A stretch of 34,181 bases of DNA from Rhodospirillales bacterium. Its GTDB lineage: Bacteria; Pseudomonadota; Alphaproteobacteria; Rhodospirillales; Casp-alpha2. The position numbers and the translations under genes are program-made. The notes below the pieces were generated by a model that was given only the letters and a program-made list of their open reading frames with translations, had not been told where the DNA came from and ran no database searches. Location of the stretch: positions 1 through 34,181 of the forward strand of contig JAJFIJ010000246.1 of NCBI GenBank assembly GCA_021775105.1, in the 5' to 3' direction. Positions 25,952 through 34,118 of the stretch are shown in pieces. Position 1 is the first letter of the stretch, and each line of letters starts with the position of its first letter.

Positions 25952-26572
25952 TTACACCTTTGTTGCGACAATAAACACCGACTTGCCTTTGCCCGGTTGC
26001 CATTGCTGGTCGATCCGGAAACCGGCGGCTGTCAGGCTGCCGGTGAGCACTTCGGCAGAGAAAAACTTGACCATTGGCAACAGGCCGAAATACCGGCCGA
26101 TCCGCAACAGGACCTTTATTATCCACATCATGTTGCCGAGGCAGACGGTCGAGGTAACAAAAACACCACCGGGTTTCAACAGCCCGTGAACCTTGTTGAT
26201 GACAATATCCCTGTCTTCCAGCAAATGCAGGATGCTGTGGCCCATAACAACGTCATAGGTTCCATCGGGCGCATCCAGCCCTTCAATGCCTGATTGTTCG
26301 AAGGTGACGTTGGTGATGTTAGCAGACGCGGCCTTGGTCCGGGCAATCTCGAGCATCTTCGCGGATATATCGATGGCGCGGATATGTTTGACGAAGGGGG
26401 CCTGAATAAGCGCCGTGGTCCCTGTTCCGCATCCGAACTCAAGGACCTCCATATCCGCTTTAAGAACGTCCTGCGTCAGTTTCAGCTTTTTCTGATAGGC
26501 GGCTTCATCGGAGACGGCCCGCTTGGCATAACCTTTGGCATGTCGGTCCCAAAATTGACTTGGCTGGCTCAT
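25952..26572 (-). CDS. Class I SAM-dependent methyltransferase
   Basis: A 206-residue methyltransferase with the SAM motif VLEFGCGTGTTAL, the acidic strand end IRAIDISAKML, motif II-like DVVMGHSILHLLED and the GLLKPGGVFVTST segment. The N-terminus SQPSQFWDRHAKGYAKRAV is typical of UbiE/Methyltransf_11 relatives. Start 26572 has GGGAA about five bases upstream. A small-molecule or lipid substrate is likely. The C-terminal portion includes a hydrophobic segment (MWIIKVLLRIGRYFGLLPM) that could touch the membrane. Confidence 0.88.
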   Translation of the reverse strand: MSQPSQFWDRHAKGYAKRAVSDEAAYQKKLKLTQDVLKADMEVLEFGCGTGTTALIQAPFVKHIRAIDISAKMLEIARTKAASANITNVTFEQSGIEGLDAPDGTYDVVMGHSILHLLEDRDIVINKVHGLLKPGGVFVTSTVCLGNMMWIIKVLLRIGRYFGLLPMVKFFSAEVLTGSLTAAGFRIDQQWQPGKGKSVFIVATKV

Positions 26573-26649
26573 GATCGTTCCCATTCAGGTGGCCGGGGGT
26601 CAGGGGGTGGTTGTTATCAACATATTCAGGCAAATGATATCGCCTAATT

Positions 26650-26671
26650 TCGTTTGCATGCGATGCAACGA
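26650..26671. promoter_or_regulatory. Inverted repeat in the divergent promoter region
   Basis: TCGTTTGCAT and ATGCAACGA are nearly inverted copies, with one bulged T and a short GCG centre. It lies between the divergent methyltransferase and dialkylglycine decarboxylase-like genes, has no T tract, and could be an operator for either. Confidence 0.4.
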
Positions 26672-26808
26672 GTTTTATCGCCTGTCGCAATACGCTGATC
26701 AGAGCCAGCGCCCGTATCAAACTCCTGGTTGACACTGAAAAAACAGGTTGCCTGCGATCAGCTTCCGGCGGAAGATTACCTGAACTGATGCTTGGTGGGG
26801 AGAGCGGC

Positions 26809-28119
26809 ATGGATCAGGAACTGCGTGACGCGGCCCGCGATCATCTGGTGCGCTATGGTCAGGGCGAGATTGACAGGCTTTATGTGTCGGCCAGGGGCGC
26901 TGTCATAACAGATGACGAAGGTCGCGAGATTCTTGATTTTACCTCCGGCCAGATGTGCGCGACGCTTGGTCACAGCCATCCGGCGATTGTCAAAACCATT
27001 CAGTCTGGCGTTGTTGATGCGGTGCACATGTTTTCCGGCATGATCCCGGAGCCGGTCGCACGGCTGGCGAAAAAACTGGCGGACTGGTTGCCGGGATCAC
27101 TGAGCAAGGTCTTGCTGGTCAGTACCGGCAGCGAAAGCAACGAAGCGGCGCTGCGTATGGCCAAGATGGTCACCGGTGGATATGAGGTGATCGGCCTGGG
27201 CGGTTCATGGCACGGGGTGACGGGGCAGTCGACGGCGCTGTCATATGCCAGTGACCGGCGTGGCTATGGTCCCAAAGTCCCCGGCGTGTCGATGATCCCC
27301 GAACCCTATGCCTATCGCTGCCCGGTCAGGCATTGCCGGGACAAATGCGATATGACCTGCATGAAGATCGGTCTTAACATGTTTGATATGGCGTCGGAAG
27401 GCGCACCAGCGGCGATTATTGCCGAGCCGATTCTCAGTGCCGGGGGAGTGATCGTGCCGCCCGACGGGTATTTCAAGATGCTTCAGGACGAAGCTGAAAA
27501 ACGTGGAATGATGCTGATCTTTGATGAAGCGCAGACGGCGTTCGGGCGCATCGGTGCGAAGACAGCGGCGGAAAAGCTGGGCATCACACCGGATATCATG
27601 AGCGTGTCGAAAACCCTTGGCGGCGGCCTGCCGCTGGCAGCGACCATCACCACTGACGAGATCGAAGAGAAGGCCCATGCGCAGGGGTTCAACTTCTACA
27701 CCAGTCATGTCTCCGACCCGTTGCCCGCGCTCGCCGGCCTCGCTGTTTTGGAAACGCTGGTCGAGGAAGACCTGATCGAGCGGGCCAATCAGACCGGTGC
27801 CTATTTGCGCCAGCACCTTGGTGCCCTGCAACAGAAGTACGAAGCGATTGGTGACATTCGCGGGCAGGGGTTGATGTTCGGCATTGATCTGGTGAAAGAT
27901 CGCGAAAGCCGCGAACCTGATCTTGAACTTGGGGACGTGACCACAAGACGCTGCATGGAACTGGGTCTCTCGATGAATATCAAACGCCGACCTGAACGCG
28001 GTGCCGTCTGGCGAATCGCACCGCCGCTGACGGTCACGCACGACGAGATCGACCGCGGCATCGGGATCCTTGACCAGGCGCTTCGCGAAGGCCTTGATGA
28101 ACTGGCAGGATCTAAATGA
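26809..28119 (+). CDS. 2,2-dialkylglycine decarboxylase-like class III aminotransferase
   Basis: A 436-residue PLP enzyme. From recall of the Burkholderia dialkylglycine decarboxylase, it shares long motifs: ILDFTSGQM with Gln48 (DGD Gln52), STGSESNEAALRMAK, GGSWHGVTG with Trp134, AEPILSAGG, the PLP lysine Lys268 in SVSKTLGGGLPLAA, and WRIAPPLTV with Arg402 (DGD Arg406). That enzyme decarboxylates 2,2-dialkylglycines such as 2-aminoisobutyrate, then transaminates pyruvate. DGD Ser215 is Ala211 here, so specificity may differ. A Cys-rich insert lies at 171-184. Start 26809 follows GGGGAG; an ATG at 26788 lacks a ribosome site. First gene of a three-gene operon. Confidence 0.85.
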   Translation: MDQELRDAARDHLVRYGQGEIDRLYVSARGAVITDDEGREILDFTSGQMCATLGHSHPAIVKTIQSGVVDAVHMFSGMIPEPVARLAKKLADWLPGSLSKVLLVSTGSESNEAALRMAKMVTGGYEVIGLGGSWHGVTGQSTALSYASDRRGYGPKVPGVSMIPEPYAYRCPVRHCRDKCDMTCMKIGLNMFDMASEGAPAAIIAEPILSAGGVIVPPDGYFKMLQDEAEKRGMMLIFDEAQTAFGRIGAKTAAEKLGITPDIMSVSKTLGGGLPLAATITTDEIEEKAHAQGFNFYTSHVSDPLPALAGLAVLETLVEEDLIERANQTGAYLRQHLGALQQKYEAIGDIRGQGLMFGIDLVKDRESREPDLELGDVTTRRCMELGLSMNIKRRPERGAVWRIAPPLTVTHDEIDRGIGILDQALREGLDELAGSK

Positions 28120-28131
28120 GGGAGCAAAGGC

Positions 28132-28821
28132 ATGACTGAAAACGCATTGATTATCGGTGCCGGGAAAGGGCTTAGCGCCTCGGTGGCCCGGTTGTTTGCC
28201 GCCGAGGGCATGACGGTCGGCCTGGCCGCACGAAACACCGACAAGCTGGCGTCACTGGTGGCGGAAACGGGTGGACGGGCCTATGCCTGTGATGCGACGG
28301 ACCCCGATGGTATGGCCGGTCTGTTCGATCAGTTTGAGGCCGACATCGGCACACCGGATATTATGGTTTATAACCCGAGCTTCCGGGCGCGCGGGCCGAT
28401 CACCGAGGTCGATCCCGTTGCCACAAAGCAGGCGATTATGGTCACCGCCTACGGTGCCTTTCTGGCCGCCCAGCAGGCAGCGCGGCGGATGGTGAAGGCG
28501 GGCAAGGGGGCCATGCTGTTCACTGGCGCGTCGGCAGGCGTCAAGGGCTATGCAAAATCCGCTCCGTTCGCCATGGGCAAGTTTGCGCTTCGGGGATTGT
28601 GCCAGAGTCTTGCCCGTGAACTGTCGCCACAGAATGTTCACGTCGCGCATTTTGTCATCGACGGGCATATCCTCAACCCTGAGCGCGGCGCGCCCTACAA
28701 TGACCCGGCGTCGTCTCTCAATCCTGACGAGATTGCCAAAACCTACCTTCATATCGCCCGTCAGGACGCCAGCGCCTGGACCTGGGAAATTGAACTCAGG
28801 CCTTCGGTGGAGACATTCTGA
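28132..28821 (+). CDS. Divergent SDR-fold protein lacking the catalytic tyrosine
   Basis: A 229-residue Rossmann-fold protein. The cofactor motif is altered to GAGKGLSASVA (9-19), NNAG is replaced by NPSF (81-84), and the catalytic YxxxK is FAMGK with Phe146 and Lys150, while Ser134 is kept. I recall related proteins with the same SAPFAMGKFALRGL and WTWEIELRPxVETF ends, so this seems to be a stable subfamily and not a broken gene. It may bind NAD(P) without classical SDR chemistry. It starts 12 bases after the upstream gene, and its stop overlaps the next start (TGATG). Confidence 0.85.
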   Translation: MTENALIIGAGKGLSASVARLFAAEGMTVGLAARNTDKLASLVAETGGRAYACDATDPDGMAGLFDQFEADIGTPDIMVYNPSFRARGPITEVDPVATKQAIMVTAYGAFLAAQQAARRMVKAGKGAMLFTGASAGVKGYAKSAPFAMGKFALRGLCQSLARELSPQNVHVAHFVIDGHILNPERGAPYNDPASSLNPDEIAKTYLHIARQDASAWTWEIELRPSVETF

Positions 28822-29651
28822 TGACGCTCAGCGAAAATGAGGTCGAACAGTTCCAGCGTGACGGGTATGTCTCGCCGGTTGATGTTTTAAGCGTGACGGA
28901 AGCTGGCGAATTGCGAAAGAAGCTGGAAGCGACAGAGGCAAAGCAGGGCGGCGCACTTTATCCGGAGCAGCGCAGCAAATCGTTTCTGTTGTTCAAGTGG
29001 CTGAATGACCTGATCCGCGATCCGCGCATTCTCAATCCGGTCGAACAATTGATCGGCCCCGATATCCTGTTGTGGAATACGATTTTCTGGATCAAGGAAG
29101 CGGGTGCCGAGAGCTTTATTTCCTGGCATCAGGACACAAAATACTGGGGCCTGTCGAGCGATCAGGTGGTGACCGCGTGGATCGCGCTGTCGCCAGCCTC
29201 TGTTGAGGCCGGATGCATGCGGGTGATGCCGGGAACCCACCGGGGTGAAGTGCTGTCCCATGAAGATCGCTATCATGCCGACAACATGCTGACGCGAGGG
29301 CAAGAGATCAGCGCAGACCTGAACGAAGAGCGCGCCGTCTACATGCCCTTGGGTGTCGGTCAGATGTCGATCCACAACTACCGTCTGGCCCATGCTTCCG
29401 GTGCCAACAAATCAACAGACCGGCGGGTTGGTGTTTCGATGCATTTCATGCCGCCGGATACGGAACAGATTGTTGGCAACTGGGATTGTGCAACGCTGGT
29501 TCGCGGCAACGATCCTTATGGCAACTTCGAACCCGCTCCCGTTCCAGCCCATGATTTTGATCCGTCCGCCGTCGCCTTTCATGACAAGGCGTCAAAGGCG
29601 ATCAGTGAGGTGCTTTATGCCGGAGCGGCGGTCAACGACCGGAAGCTTTGA
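28821..29651 (+). CDS. Phytanoyl-CoA dioxygenase (PhyH) family protein
   Basis: A 276-residue non-heme iron, 2-oxoglutarate-type oxygenase. The iron ligands are His103 and Asp105 in SWHQDTKYWG and a distal His, probably His191 in YRLAHASGAN. Arg201 or Arg202 in TDRRVGVSMHF would hold 2-oxoglutarate. The family segments LLWNTIFWIKEAG and GCMRVMPGTHRG are present. The start overlaps the preceding stop, so it is translationally coupled. Relatives hydroxylate acyl-CoAs, amino-acid-derived or aminophosphonate substrates; the operon suggests a small amine or amino acid substrate. Confidence 0.9.
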   Translation: MTLSENEVEQFQRDGYVSPVDVLSVTEAGELRKKLEATEAKQGGALYPEQRSKSFLLFKWLNDLIRDPRILNPVEQLIGPDILLWNTIFWIKEAGAESFISWHQDTKYWGLSSDQVVTAWIALSPASVEAGCMRVMPGTHRGEVLSHEDRYHADNMLTRGQEISADLNEERAVYMPLGVGQMSIHNYRLAHASGANKSTDRRVGVSMHFMPPDTEQIVGNWDCATLVRGNDPYGNFEPAPVPAHDFDPSAVAFHDKASKAISEVLYAGAAVNDRKL

Positions 29652-29660
29652 TGGTGTCTG

Positions 29661-30008
29661 TTATCTGGCGGCGCTGACGATGATCTCTACCAGTGCGCCG
29701 GGTTCCAGTTCAACGCCGCCGATGCACGCCCGTGCCGGACGTTCCAGATCGCCAAGCCAGTCTTTCCAGACTTCGTTCATGGCAGGTTTCAAGGTAATTT
29801 CGGTCAGGTAAATGGTGACGTTCAGCAGGCGGGTCTTGCCGGTCCCGCATTTGGCCAACCGGTCATCGATTTTGGCCAGCACCTCTCTGGTTTGACCGGC
29901 GACATCGAGTTCGCGATTGGTCGCGGTAAGGCCACATACATAGATCGTATTATCGTGGACAACGGCCTGACTCAAAATCTCACCGGAATCGAGGTGTTTG
30001 ATGGTCAT
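29661..30008 (-). CDS. RidA/YjgF family protein
   Basis: A 115-residue protein of the RidA/YjgF/UK114 family, trimeric enzymes that hydrolyse reactive imines and enamines released by PLP enzymes and amine oxidases. The N-terminus MTIKHLDSGEILSQAVVHDN, the central VAGQTREVLAKIDDRL and the C-terminal RPARACIGGVELEPGALVEI are typical; Arg in RPARAC is the expected active-site arginine. Start 30008 has CAGGAG seven bases upstream. Its ATG overlaps the stop of the truncated caspase-like gene (ATGA). It converges on the dialkylglycine decarboxylase-like operon, nine bases from the PhyH stop. Confidence 0.9.
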   Translation of the reverse strand: MTIKHLDSGEILSQAVVHDNTIYVCGLTATNRELDVAGQTREVLAKIDDRLAKCGTGKTRLLNVTIYLTEITLKPAMNEVWKDWLGDLERPARACIGGVELEPGALVEIIVSAAR

Positions 30009-30160
30009 GGTTGGCTCCTGTTGGTCGGGTTCTTGAGTACCCCAAGAATGGGATATGCTCCGTTTCCAATAATCAGGGCGATGCGTTTTTCGGTATGGGC
30101 CGGTTGACCGGCGACCAGCACCAGCAGAGCCACTGTAACGACGACCCAAAACCTAACCAT
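30005..30160 (-). pseudogene. Truncated caspase-fold (peptidase C14-like) gene remnant
   Basis: A 51-codon frame with a strong ribosome site (GGGGAGG before the ATG at 30160) and a signal peptide (WVVVTVALLVLVAG). It then has KRIALIIGNGAYPILGVLKN, the opening strand and loop of bacterial caspase-like peptidases, whose usual text is KRVALVIGNxAY. The domain stops there: His and Cys catalytic parts are missing, and the reading frame runs straight into the RidA ribosome site and ends at its start codon. This is best read as the surviving 5' end of a larger gene lost by deletion. Confidence 0.65.
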
Positions 30161-30323
30161 GATTACCTCCCCTGACGCCAAGGAAATTCCAGTTTGGCAC
30201 AAAGCGATTTGATGGGGAAGATGAATGACGGGAGGCTTCGGGTTTTGCCGACCAACACTCTTCCTTCCAGAGAGAAACAGAAGTACGTTCCCATTCAACC
30301 GGATAAAATGGATCTAAAAAAAC

Positions 30324-32507
30324 ATGGCCCGACCAAAATCAAATGTCGTGCAGCACCTTGAAGCGGGCGTCCAGAGCCTGAATGCCGACAATCCGGCGGC
30401 GGCCAAAACGTCGTTTCTCAAGGCACTGAAACAGGCTCCGAACAACGCCGACGCGCTTCACCTGACCGGTCTCGCCTATAATGCGCTGGGATCGAGTAAC
30501 AGTGCGGTGCGATATATCGAAAAAGCCCTTAGTGTTGCCGGTGATAATCTTCAGTTTCTAAATAATCTTGGGCAAATCCTGCGTAATAACGGTCAGGCAG
30601 AGCAGGCATGCAGTGTTTTTGGGCGGGCACTGAACGTCGCGCCCGGTAATCTTGATGTGCTGAATAACATGGGGAACGCGTGTTCGGATATCGGCGACAC
30701 AGACAAGGCCATTGAGTGTTTCAAGGCGATTATCGAGACATCCCCGAGGCCGATAACGGCCCACTATAACCTCGGAAATGTTTATCTGGAAGCGAAGCAG
30801 GCCGCCCTGGCCGGGGATTGTTTCCGTCAGGTTCTGGCGTTTGAGCCCCGGCATTTCGAAGCACAAAATAATCTCGGGTTATGTTATCTGGAACTCGATG
30901 AATTGGGGAAAGCGTGTGAAGAGTTAAGGCAGGTGATTACCAGCAATCCGCAGTTCGCCGAAGCGCACTACAATCTTGGAAACGCCCTGCAAAAACGTGG
31001 GCAGCTGGAAGAGGCCGTCGACAGTTTTCACAACGCCCTTAACATCAAACCCGATTACCCGGAAGCCTGGGCCAATCTCAAATTCATTGCCCAGGCGCTT
31101 CAGGACGCGGAGACCGGGGGGAAAGACCGGTGTGTATCCGGACTGAGTGCCGAGGCGTGCGCCACCGCTGACTTTGCCTTGCTTGAATACTATCTGAATG
31201 ATCTGAAGCGGCTCAACGTTGAGGAAAACGTCAAAAAAGCGATGGCGGCACTGCCAGCACAAAGCGATGAAGAGGTTGTCATTGACGGAAAAACCTTATC
31301 CCCGGAAAAACTGTCCCGGTATCCGGAAAAGGTGGTTGCGTTGTTGCATTTCGGACGCAGTGGCACCGGGCTGCTGCACAGCCTGATCGATGGTCATCCG
31401 GAAATTTCGGCCCTGCCCAGCATTTATCTGCGCGGTTATTTCAATGCCGGTGTCTGGGACAGGATTTCCGCCGACGGATGGCGCGGTCTGCCGGAACGGT
31501 TCGTTGACGAGTTCGCCGTCCTGTTTGACGCCCGCTCGCCCAAGCCGACGCCCGGCAAACTTGGTGAAGATTCGGTATGTCTGGGACAAAAGGAGGGCAT
31601 GGCGAATGTCGGGGATGATCGCGATGAGGCGCTTGTGTTGGACCGCGACAAATTCTGTTCCGAAGCGCTGCGCCTGATGAAGGGTCGCGGCAAAATTGAT
31701 CCCGGATCATTTTTGCTGATTGCCCACGCGGCTCTGGAAAAGGTGATGAGTTCCGGGACTGAAAAACACACGGTCTTCTATCACATCCATAACCCCAACG
31801 ATTTCGCCCTGCTAAATTTTATGCGCTACGTGTCGGACACGCGGCTGATGATAATGGTGCGCGAACCTGTGCAGAGTTGTGAATCATGGATACGTGAAGA
31901 GTTCCAAAACAGCGATTACAGCTCGATTGTACATAAAATTATCACCATGCTTTTTGCTATCGACCAACCGGCTTTCCGGATGCAGGACTCTGTCGGCATC
32001 CGCCTTGAAGACCTGAAGAACCGGCCCGAGGAAACCATACGCAGCCTCTGTACATGGTTGGGTATCGAAGAAACGGAGAGCCTTTATCAGATGACGGCGC
32101 TGGGCAGGAAATGGTGGGGCGATCCGTCGAGCCCCGATTATGATCCGGACAAGGCAATGTCGCCTTTTGGCAAGTCTTCGATCCAGCGGAGAACCGGGTC
32201 GATATTCAGTGAACAGGATCAGTTTGTCCTCGGCACACTTTTTTATCCGTTCAGTGCACGGTTTGGTTATCGGCAGCCTGACCAGGGCGAATTTGAAAAT
32301 CATCTGAAAGACCTGCGCCCGTTGCTGGATGAACCGCTTGATTTCGAAAGAGCGATGGCAGGAAAATCTGGCGCAGGCCCGGAGAACATCAAGTGCGGTC
32401 AGGCTTTCCGGTTTTTTCATGCCGGACTTATCGAACGCTGGCGTACGCTGGACAGGTTTGGCGATTATCCCGGACTGTTAACTCCACTGGATATTTCCGG
32501 CGGCTGA
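30324..32507 (+). CDS. TPR repeat protein fused to a sulfotransferase domain
   Basis: A 727-residue two-part protein. Residues 8-265 carry about seven TPR repeats, such as AHYNLGNVYLEAKQAALAG and AHYNLGNALQKRGQLEEAV. Residues 335-640 form a PAPS-dependent sulfotransferase-like domain with the phosphosulfate loop FGRSGTGLLHSLIDGHP (GRSGTG at 344-349) and the 3'-phosphate motif VREPVQSCESW (Arg513, Ser518). TPR-sulfotransferase fusions occur in marine alphaproteobacteria; by family knowledge they could sulfate polysaccharides, lipids or proteins, with the TPR half holding a partner. No signal peptide is seen. The region 30161-30323 contains no other gene. Confidence 0.87.
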   Translation: MARPKSNVVQHLEAGVQSLNADNPAAAKTSFLKALKQAPNNADALHLTGLAYNALGSSNSAVRYIEKALSVAGDNLQFLNNLGQILRNNGQAEQACSVFGRALNVAPGNLDVLNNMGNACSDIGDTDKAIECFKAIIETSPRPITAHYNLGNVYLEAKQAALAGDCFRQVLAFEPRHFEAQNNLGLCYLELDELGKACEELRQVITSNPQFAEAHYNLGNALQKRGQLEEAVDSFHNALNIKPDYPEAWANLKFIAQALQDAETGGKDRCVSGLSAEACATADFALLEYYLNDLKRLNVEENVKKAMAALPAQSDEEVVIDGKTLSPEKLSRYPEKVVALLHFGRSGTGLLHSLIDGHPEISALPSIYLRGYFNAGVWDRISADGWRGLPERFVDEFAVLFDARSPKPTPGKLGEDSVCLGQKEGMANVGDDRDEALVLDRDKFCSEALRLMKGRGKIDPGSFLLIAHAALEKVMSSGTEKHTVFYHIHNPNDFALLNFMRYVSDTRLMIMVREPVQSCESWIREEFQNSDYSSIVHKIITMLFAIDQPAFRMQDSVGIRLEDLKNRPEETIRSLCTWLGIEETESLYQMTALGRKWWGDPSSPDYDPDKAMSPFGKSSIQRRTGSIFSEQDQFVLGTLFYPFSARFGYRQPDQGEFENHLKDLRPLLDEPLDFERAMAGKSGAGPENIKCGQAFRFFHAGLIERWRTLDRFGDYPGLLTPLDISGG

Positions 32508-32553
32508 CCGGAATCGCGTTAAATGAATTATGCGCCGGGTTGCGCAAGAGTGT

Positions 32554-33423
32554 TCACGGGCTTGGGATCACACCCTTTTCTGAACCGACGACCCGGGTTT
32601 GTCGCATCCGCCGACGCCAGCGATCGGCATCGTATCCGGCTCCTCTGTGCAGCAGGCAGCGGTTGTCCCAGATTACCGTATCGCCGACCTGCCACGGGTG
32701 GGCGTAAACATCCTGGGCGCGGGTCGCGCGGGCCAGCAGGTCATCCAGCAAACGACGGCTGTCGACACCGGACCAGCCGGGGATCGAGCGGGCGTGTGAG
32801 CCGACATAATAGTTCCTTTTACCGTTGCCCGGATTTTCACGGACAAGCCGATGCCTGACCGGGGGCAGGGAGGCGGCATGGTTGGGGTCAACCGGGGCCA
32901 CCTGACTTCTGGAAAAGACGTAATCGTGAACGACATACAGCGGATCGATGGTTTCACGCATTTCATCCGGCAGGCGCTCATAAGCTGCGCGCATGCTAAC
33001 GAACTCGGTCGCGCCGTCTTCACCGGGGACTTCGTAGGCATGTAAAATAGAGACGTAGGACGGGACTTCACGAAACGAAGAATCCGAATGCCACAGCTGA
33101 TTGCCGGTCTGAAATTTGGTGCTGGCGTCGGCGGCGACTTTCTTGCTGCCATCATCCTCGACGTTGCCAACGGTACCGAAATAAACGATATCGCCAGTCT
33201 TGCCAAAGGTTACGTGTTCGGCTTCGGGCTCACCCAACTGGCGGGTCAGTTGAAGATGTCTTTCATCCGTCATGTCCTGGCCCGGAAAACACAGCAACTG
33301 GTAGGTATCAATCGCGTCTCTTACCTGAGTGATTTCATCGTCAGACAACGGACGGGTCAGGTCCAACCCGCTGACACGGGCACCAAAATCGGGATGCAGG
33401 GGTTCGAATTCAAGTGTGGTCAT
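32554..33423 (-). CDS. TfdA/TauD family 2-oxoglutarate dioxygenase
   Basis: A 289-residue iron/2-oxoglutarate dioxygenase. Iron ligands are His112 and Asp114 (LWHSDSSF) and His259 (NRCLLHRG), with Arg274 (RRRMRQTRV) for 2-oxoglutarate. The positions are close to those I recall for TfdA (His113, Asp115, His262, Arg273), and the opening LHPDFGARVSGLDLTRPLS is the TfdA-type start. TfdA-type enzymes cleave ether-linked acids; TauD relatives release sulfite from taurine. The substrate here is not determined. It lies downstream of napC on the same strand, about 90 bases away, without clear functional linkage. Confidence 0.92.
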   Translation of the reverse strand: MTTLEFEPLHPDFGARVSGLDLTRPLSDDEITQVRDAIDTYQLLCFPGQDMTDERHLQLTRQLGEPEAEHVTFGKTGDIVYFGTVGNVEDDGSKKVAADASTKFQTGNQLWHSDSSFREVPSYVSILHAYEVPGEDGATEFVSMRAAYERLPDEMRETIDPLYVVHDYVFSRSQVAPVDPNHAASLPPVRHRLVRENPGNGKRNYYVGSHARSIPGWSGVDSRRLLDDLLARATRAQDVYAHPWQVGDTVIWDNRCLLHRGAGYDADRWRRRMRQTRVVGSEKGVIPSP

Positions 33424-33516
33424 GGTCGTGCGCGCCTCAATAATATCAAAGGCAAAACGCTACTTTATTATTTTGCAGCCTGCCAGCCCAAACAGAGCCC
33501 TTGCAAAGGCCTGACC

Positions 33517-34107
33517 TCAATTCCAGCCCGTCACGCCTGACATATCCGGCAATTCATGGGCGATTCCCTTGTGGCAATCGATGCAGGTTTTTTCACCCTT
33601 CGCCAGCAGGCGTGTGTGTTGATCTGCGGCGCGCGGGCTTTGCTGGGTGATGTCCATGTAGTCGAACTCATGACAGTTGCGGCATTCCAGCGAATCATTG
33701 GCCTTGAATCGCGCCCATTCGTGTTGGGCGAGTTCCAGACGCTTGGCTTCAAATTTTTCACGGGTAGCGATGGTGCCGAACAGCTTGCCCCAGACCTCTT
33801 TCGAGGCGGCCATTTTGCGGGCGATTTTGTCGGTCCAGTTGTGCGGCACGTGGCAATCCGGGCAGGTTGCACGAACACCGGATCGGTTGGTGTAGTGAAT
33901 GGTTTCGCGTAGTTCCTGAAAGACGTTTTCGCGCATTTCATGGCAACCAATGCAGAAGGCTTCCGTGTTGGTCACTTCCAGCGCGGTATTGAAAGCCCCC
34001 CAGAAGATGACGCCGGCGATGAACCCGCCGACGGTCAGGAAGGCGAGGCTGAAATGACGGGCTGGCTGCCAGATCAGTTTCCAGAGATCTATGAATTTTG
34101 CAAACAC
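33517..34107 (-). CDS. napC: NapC/NirT-type tetraheme cytochrome c
   Basis: A 196-residue quinol dehydrogenase that passes electrons from the membrane quinol pool to periplasmic nitrate reductase. One N-terminal membrane anchor ([20 protein letters not shown], about 19-38) is followed by four CxxCH heme motifs: Cys52-His56, Cys82-His86, Cys142-His146 and Cys175-His179. Length and spacing match NapC. The napB tail ends 11 bases upstream on the same strand, so the order napB-napC fits the nap operon. Closely related NirT/TorC proteins are excluded mainly by context. Confidence 0.95.
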   Translation of the reverse strand: MFAKFIDLWKLIWQPARHFSLAFLTVGGFIAGVIFWGAFNTALEVTNTEAFCIGCHEMRENVFQELRETIHYTNRSGVRATCPDCHVPHNWTDKIARKMAASKEVWGKLFGTIATREKFEAKRLELAQHEWARFKANDSLECRNCHEFDYMDITQQSPRAADQHTRLLAKGEKTCIDCHKGIAHELPDMSGVTGWN

Positions 34108-34118
34108 GTACCGGTTCC

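Noticed and set aside
27241-28041. A 266-codon open frame antisense to the decarboxylase-like gene
   Set aside because: The opposite strand encodes a complete PLP enzyme with all catalytic motifs, so this is a shadow frame.
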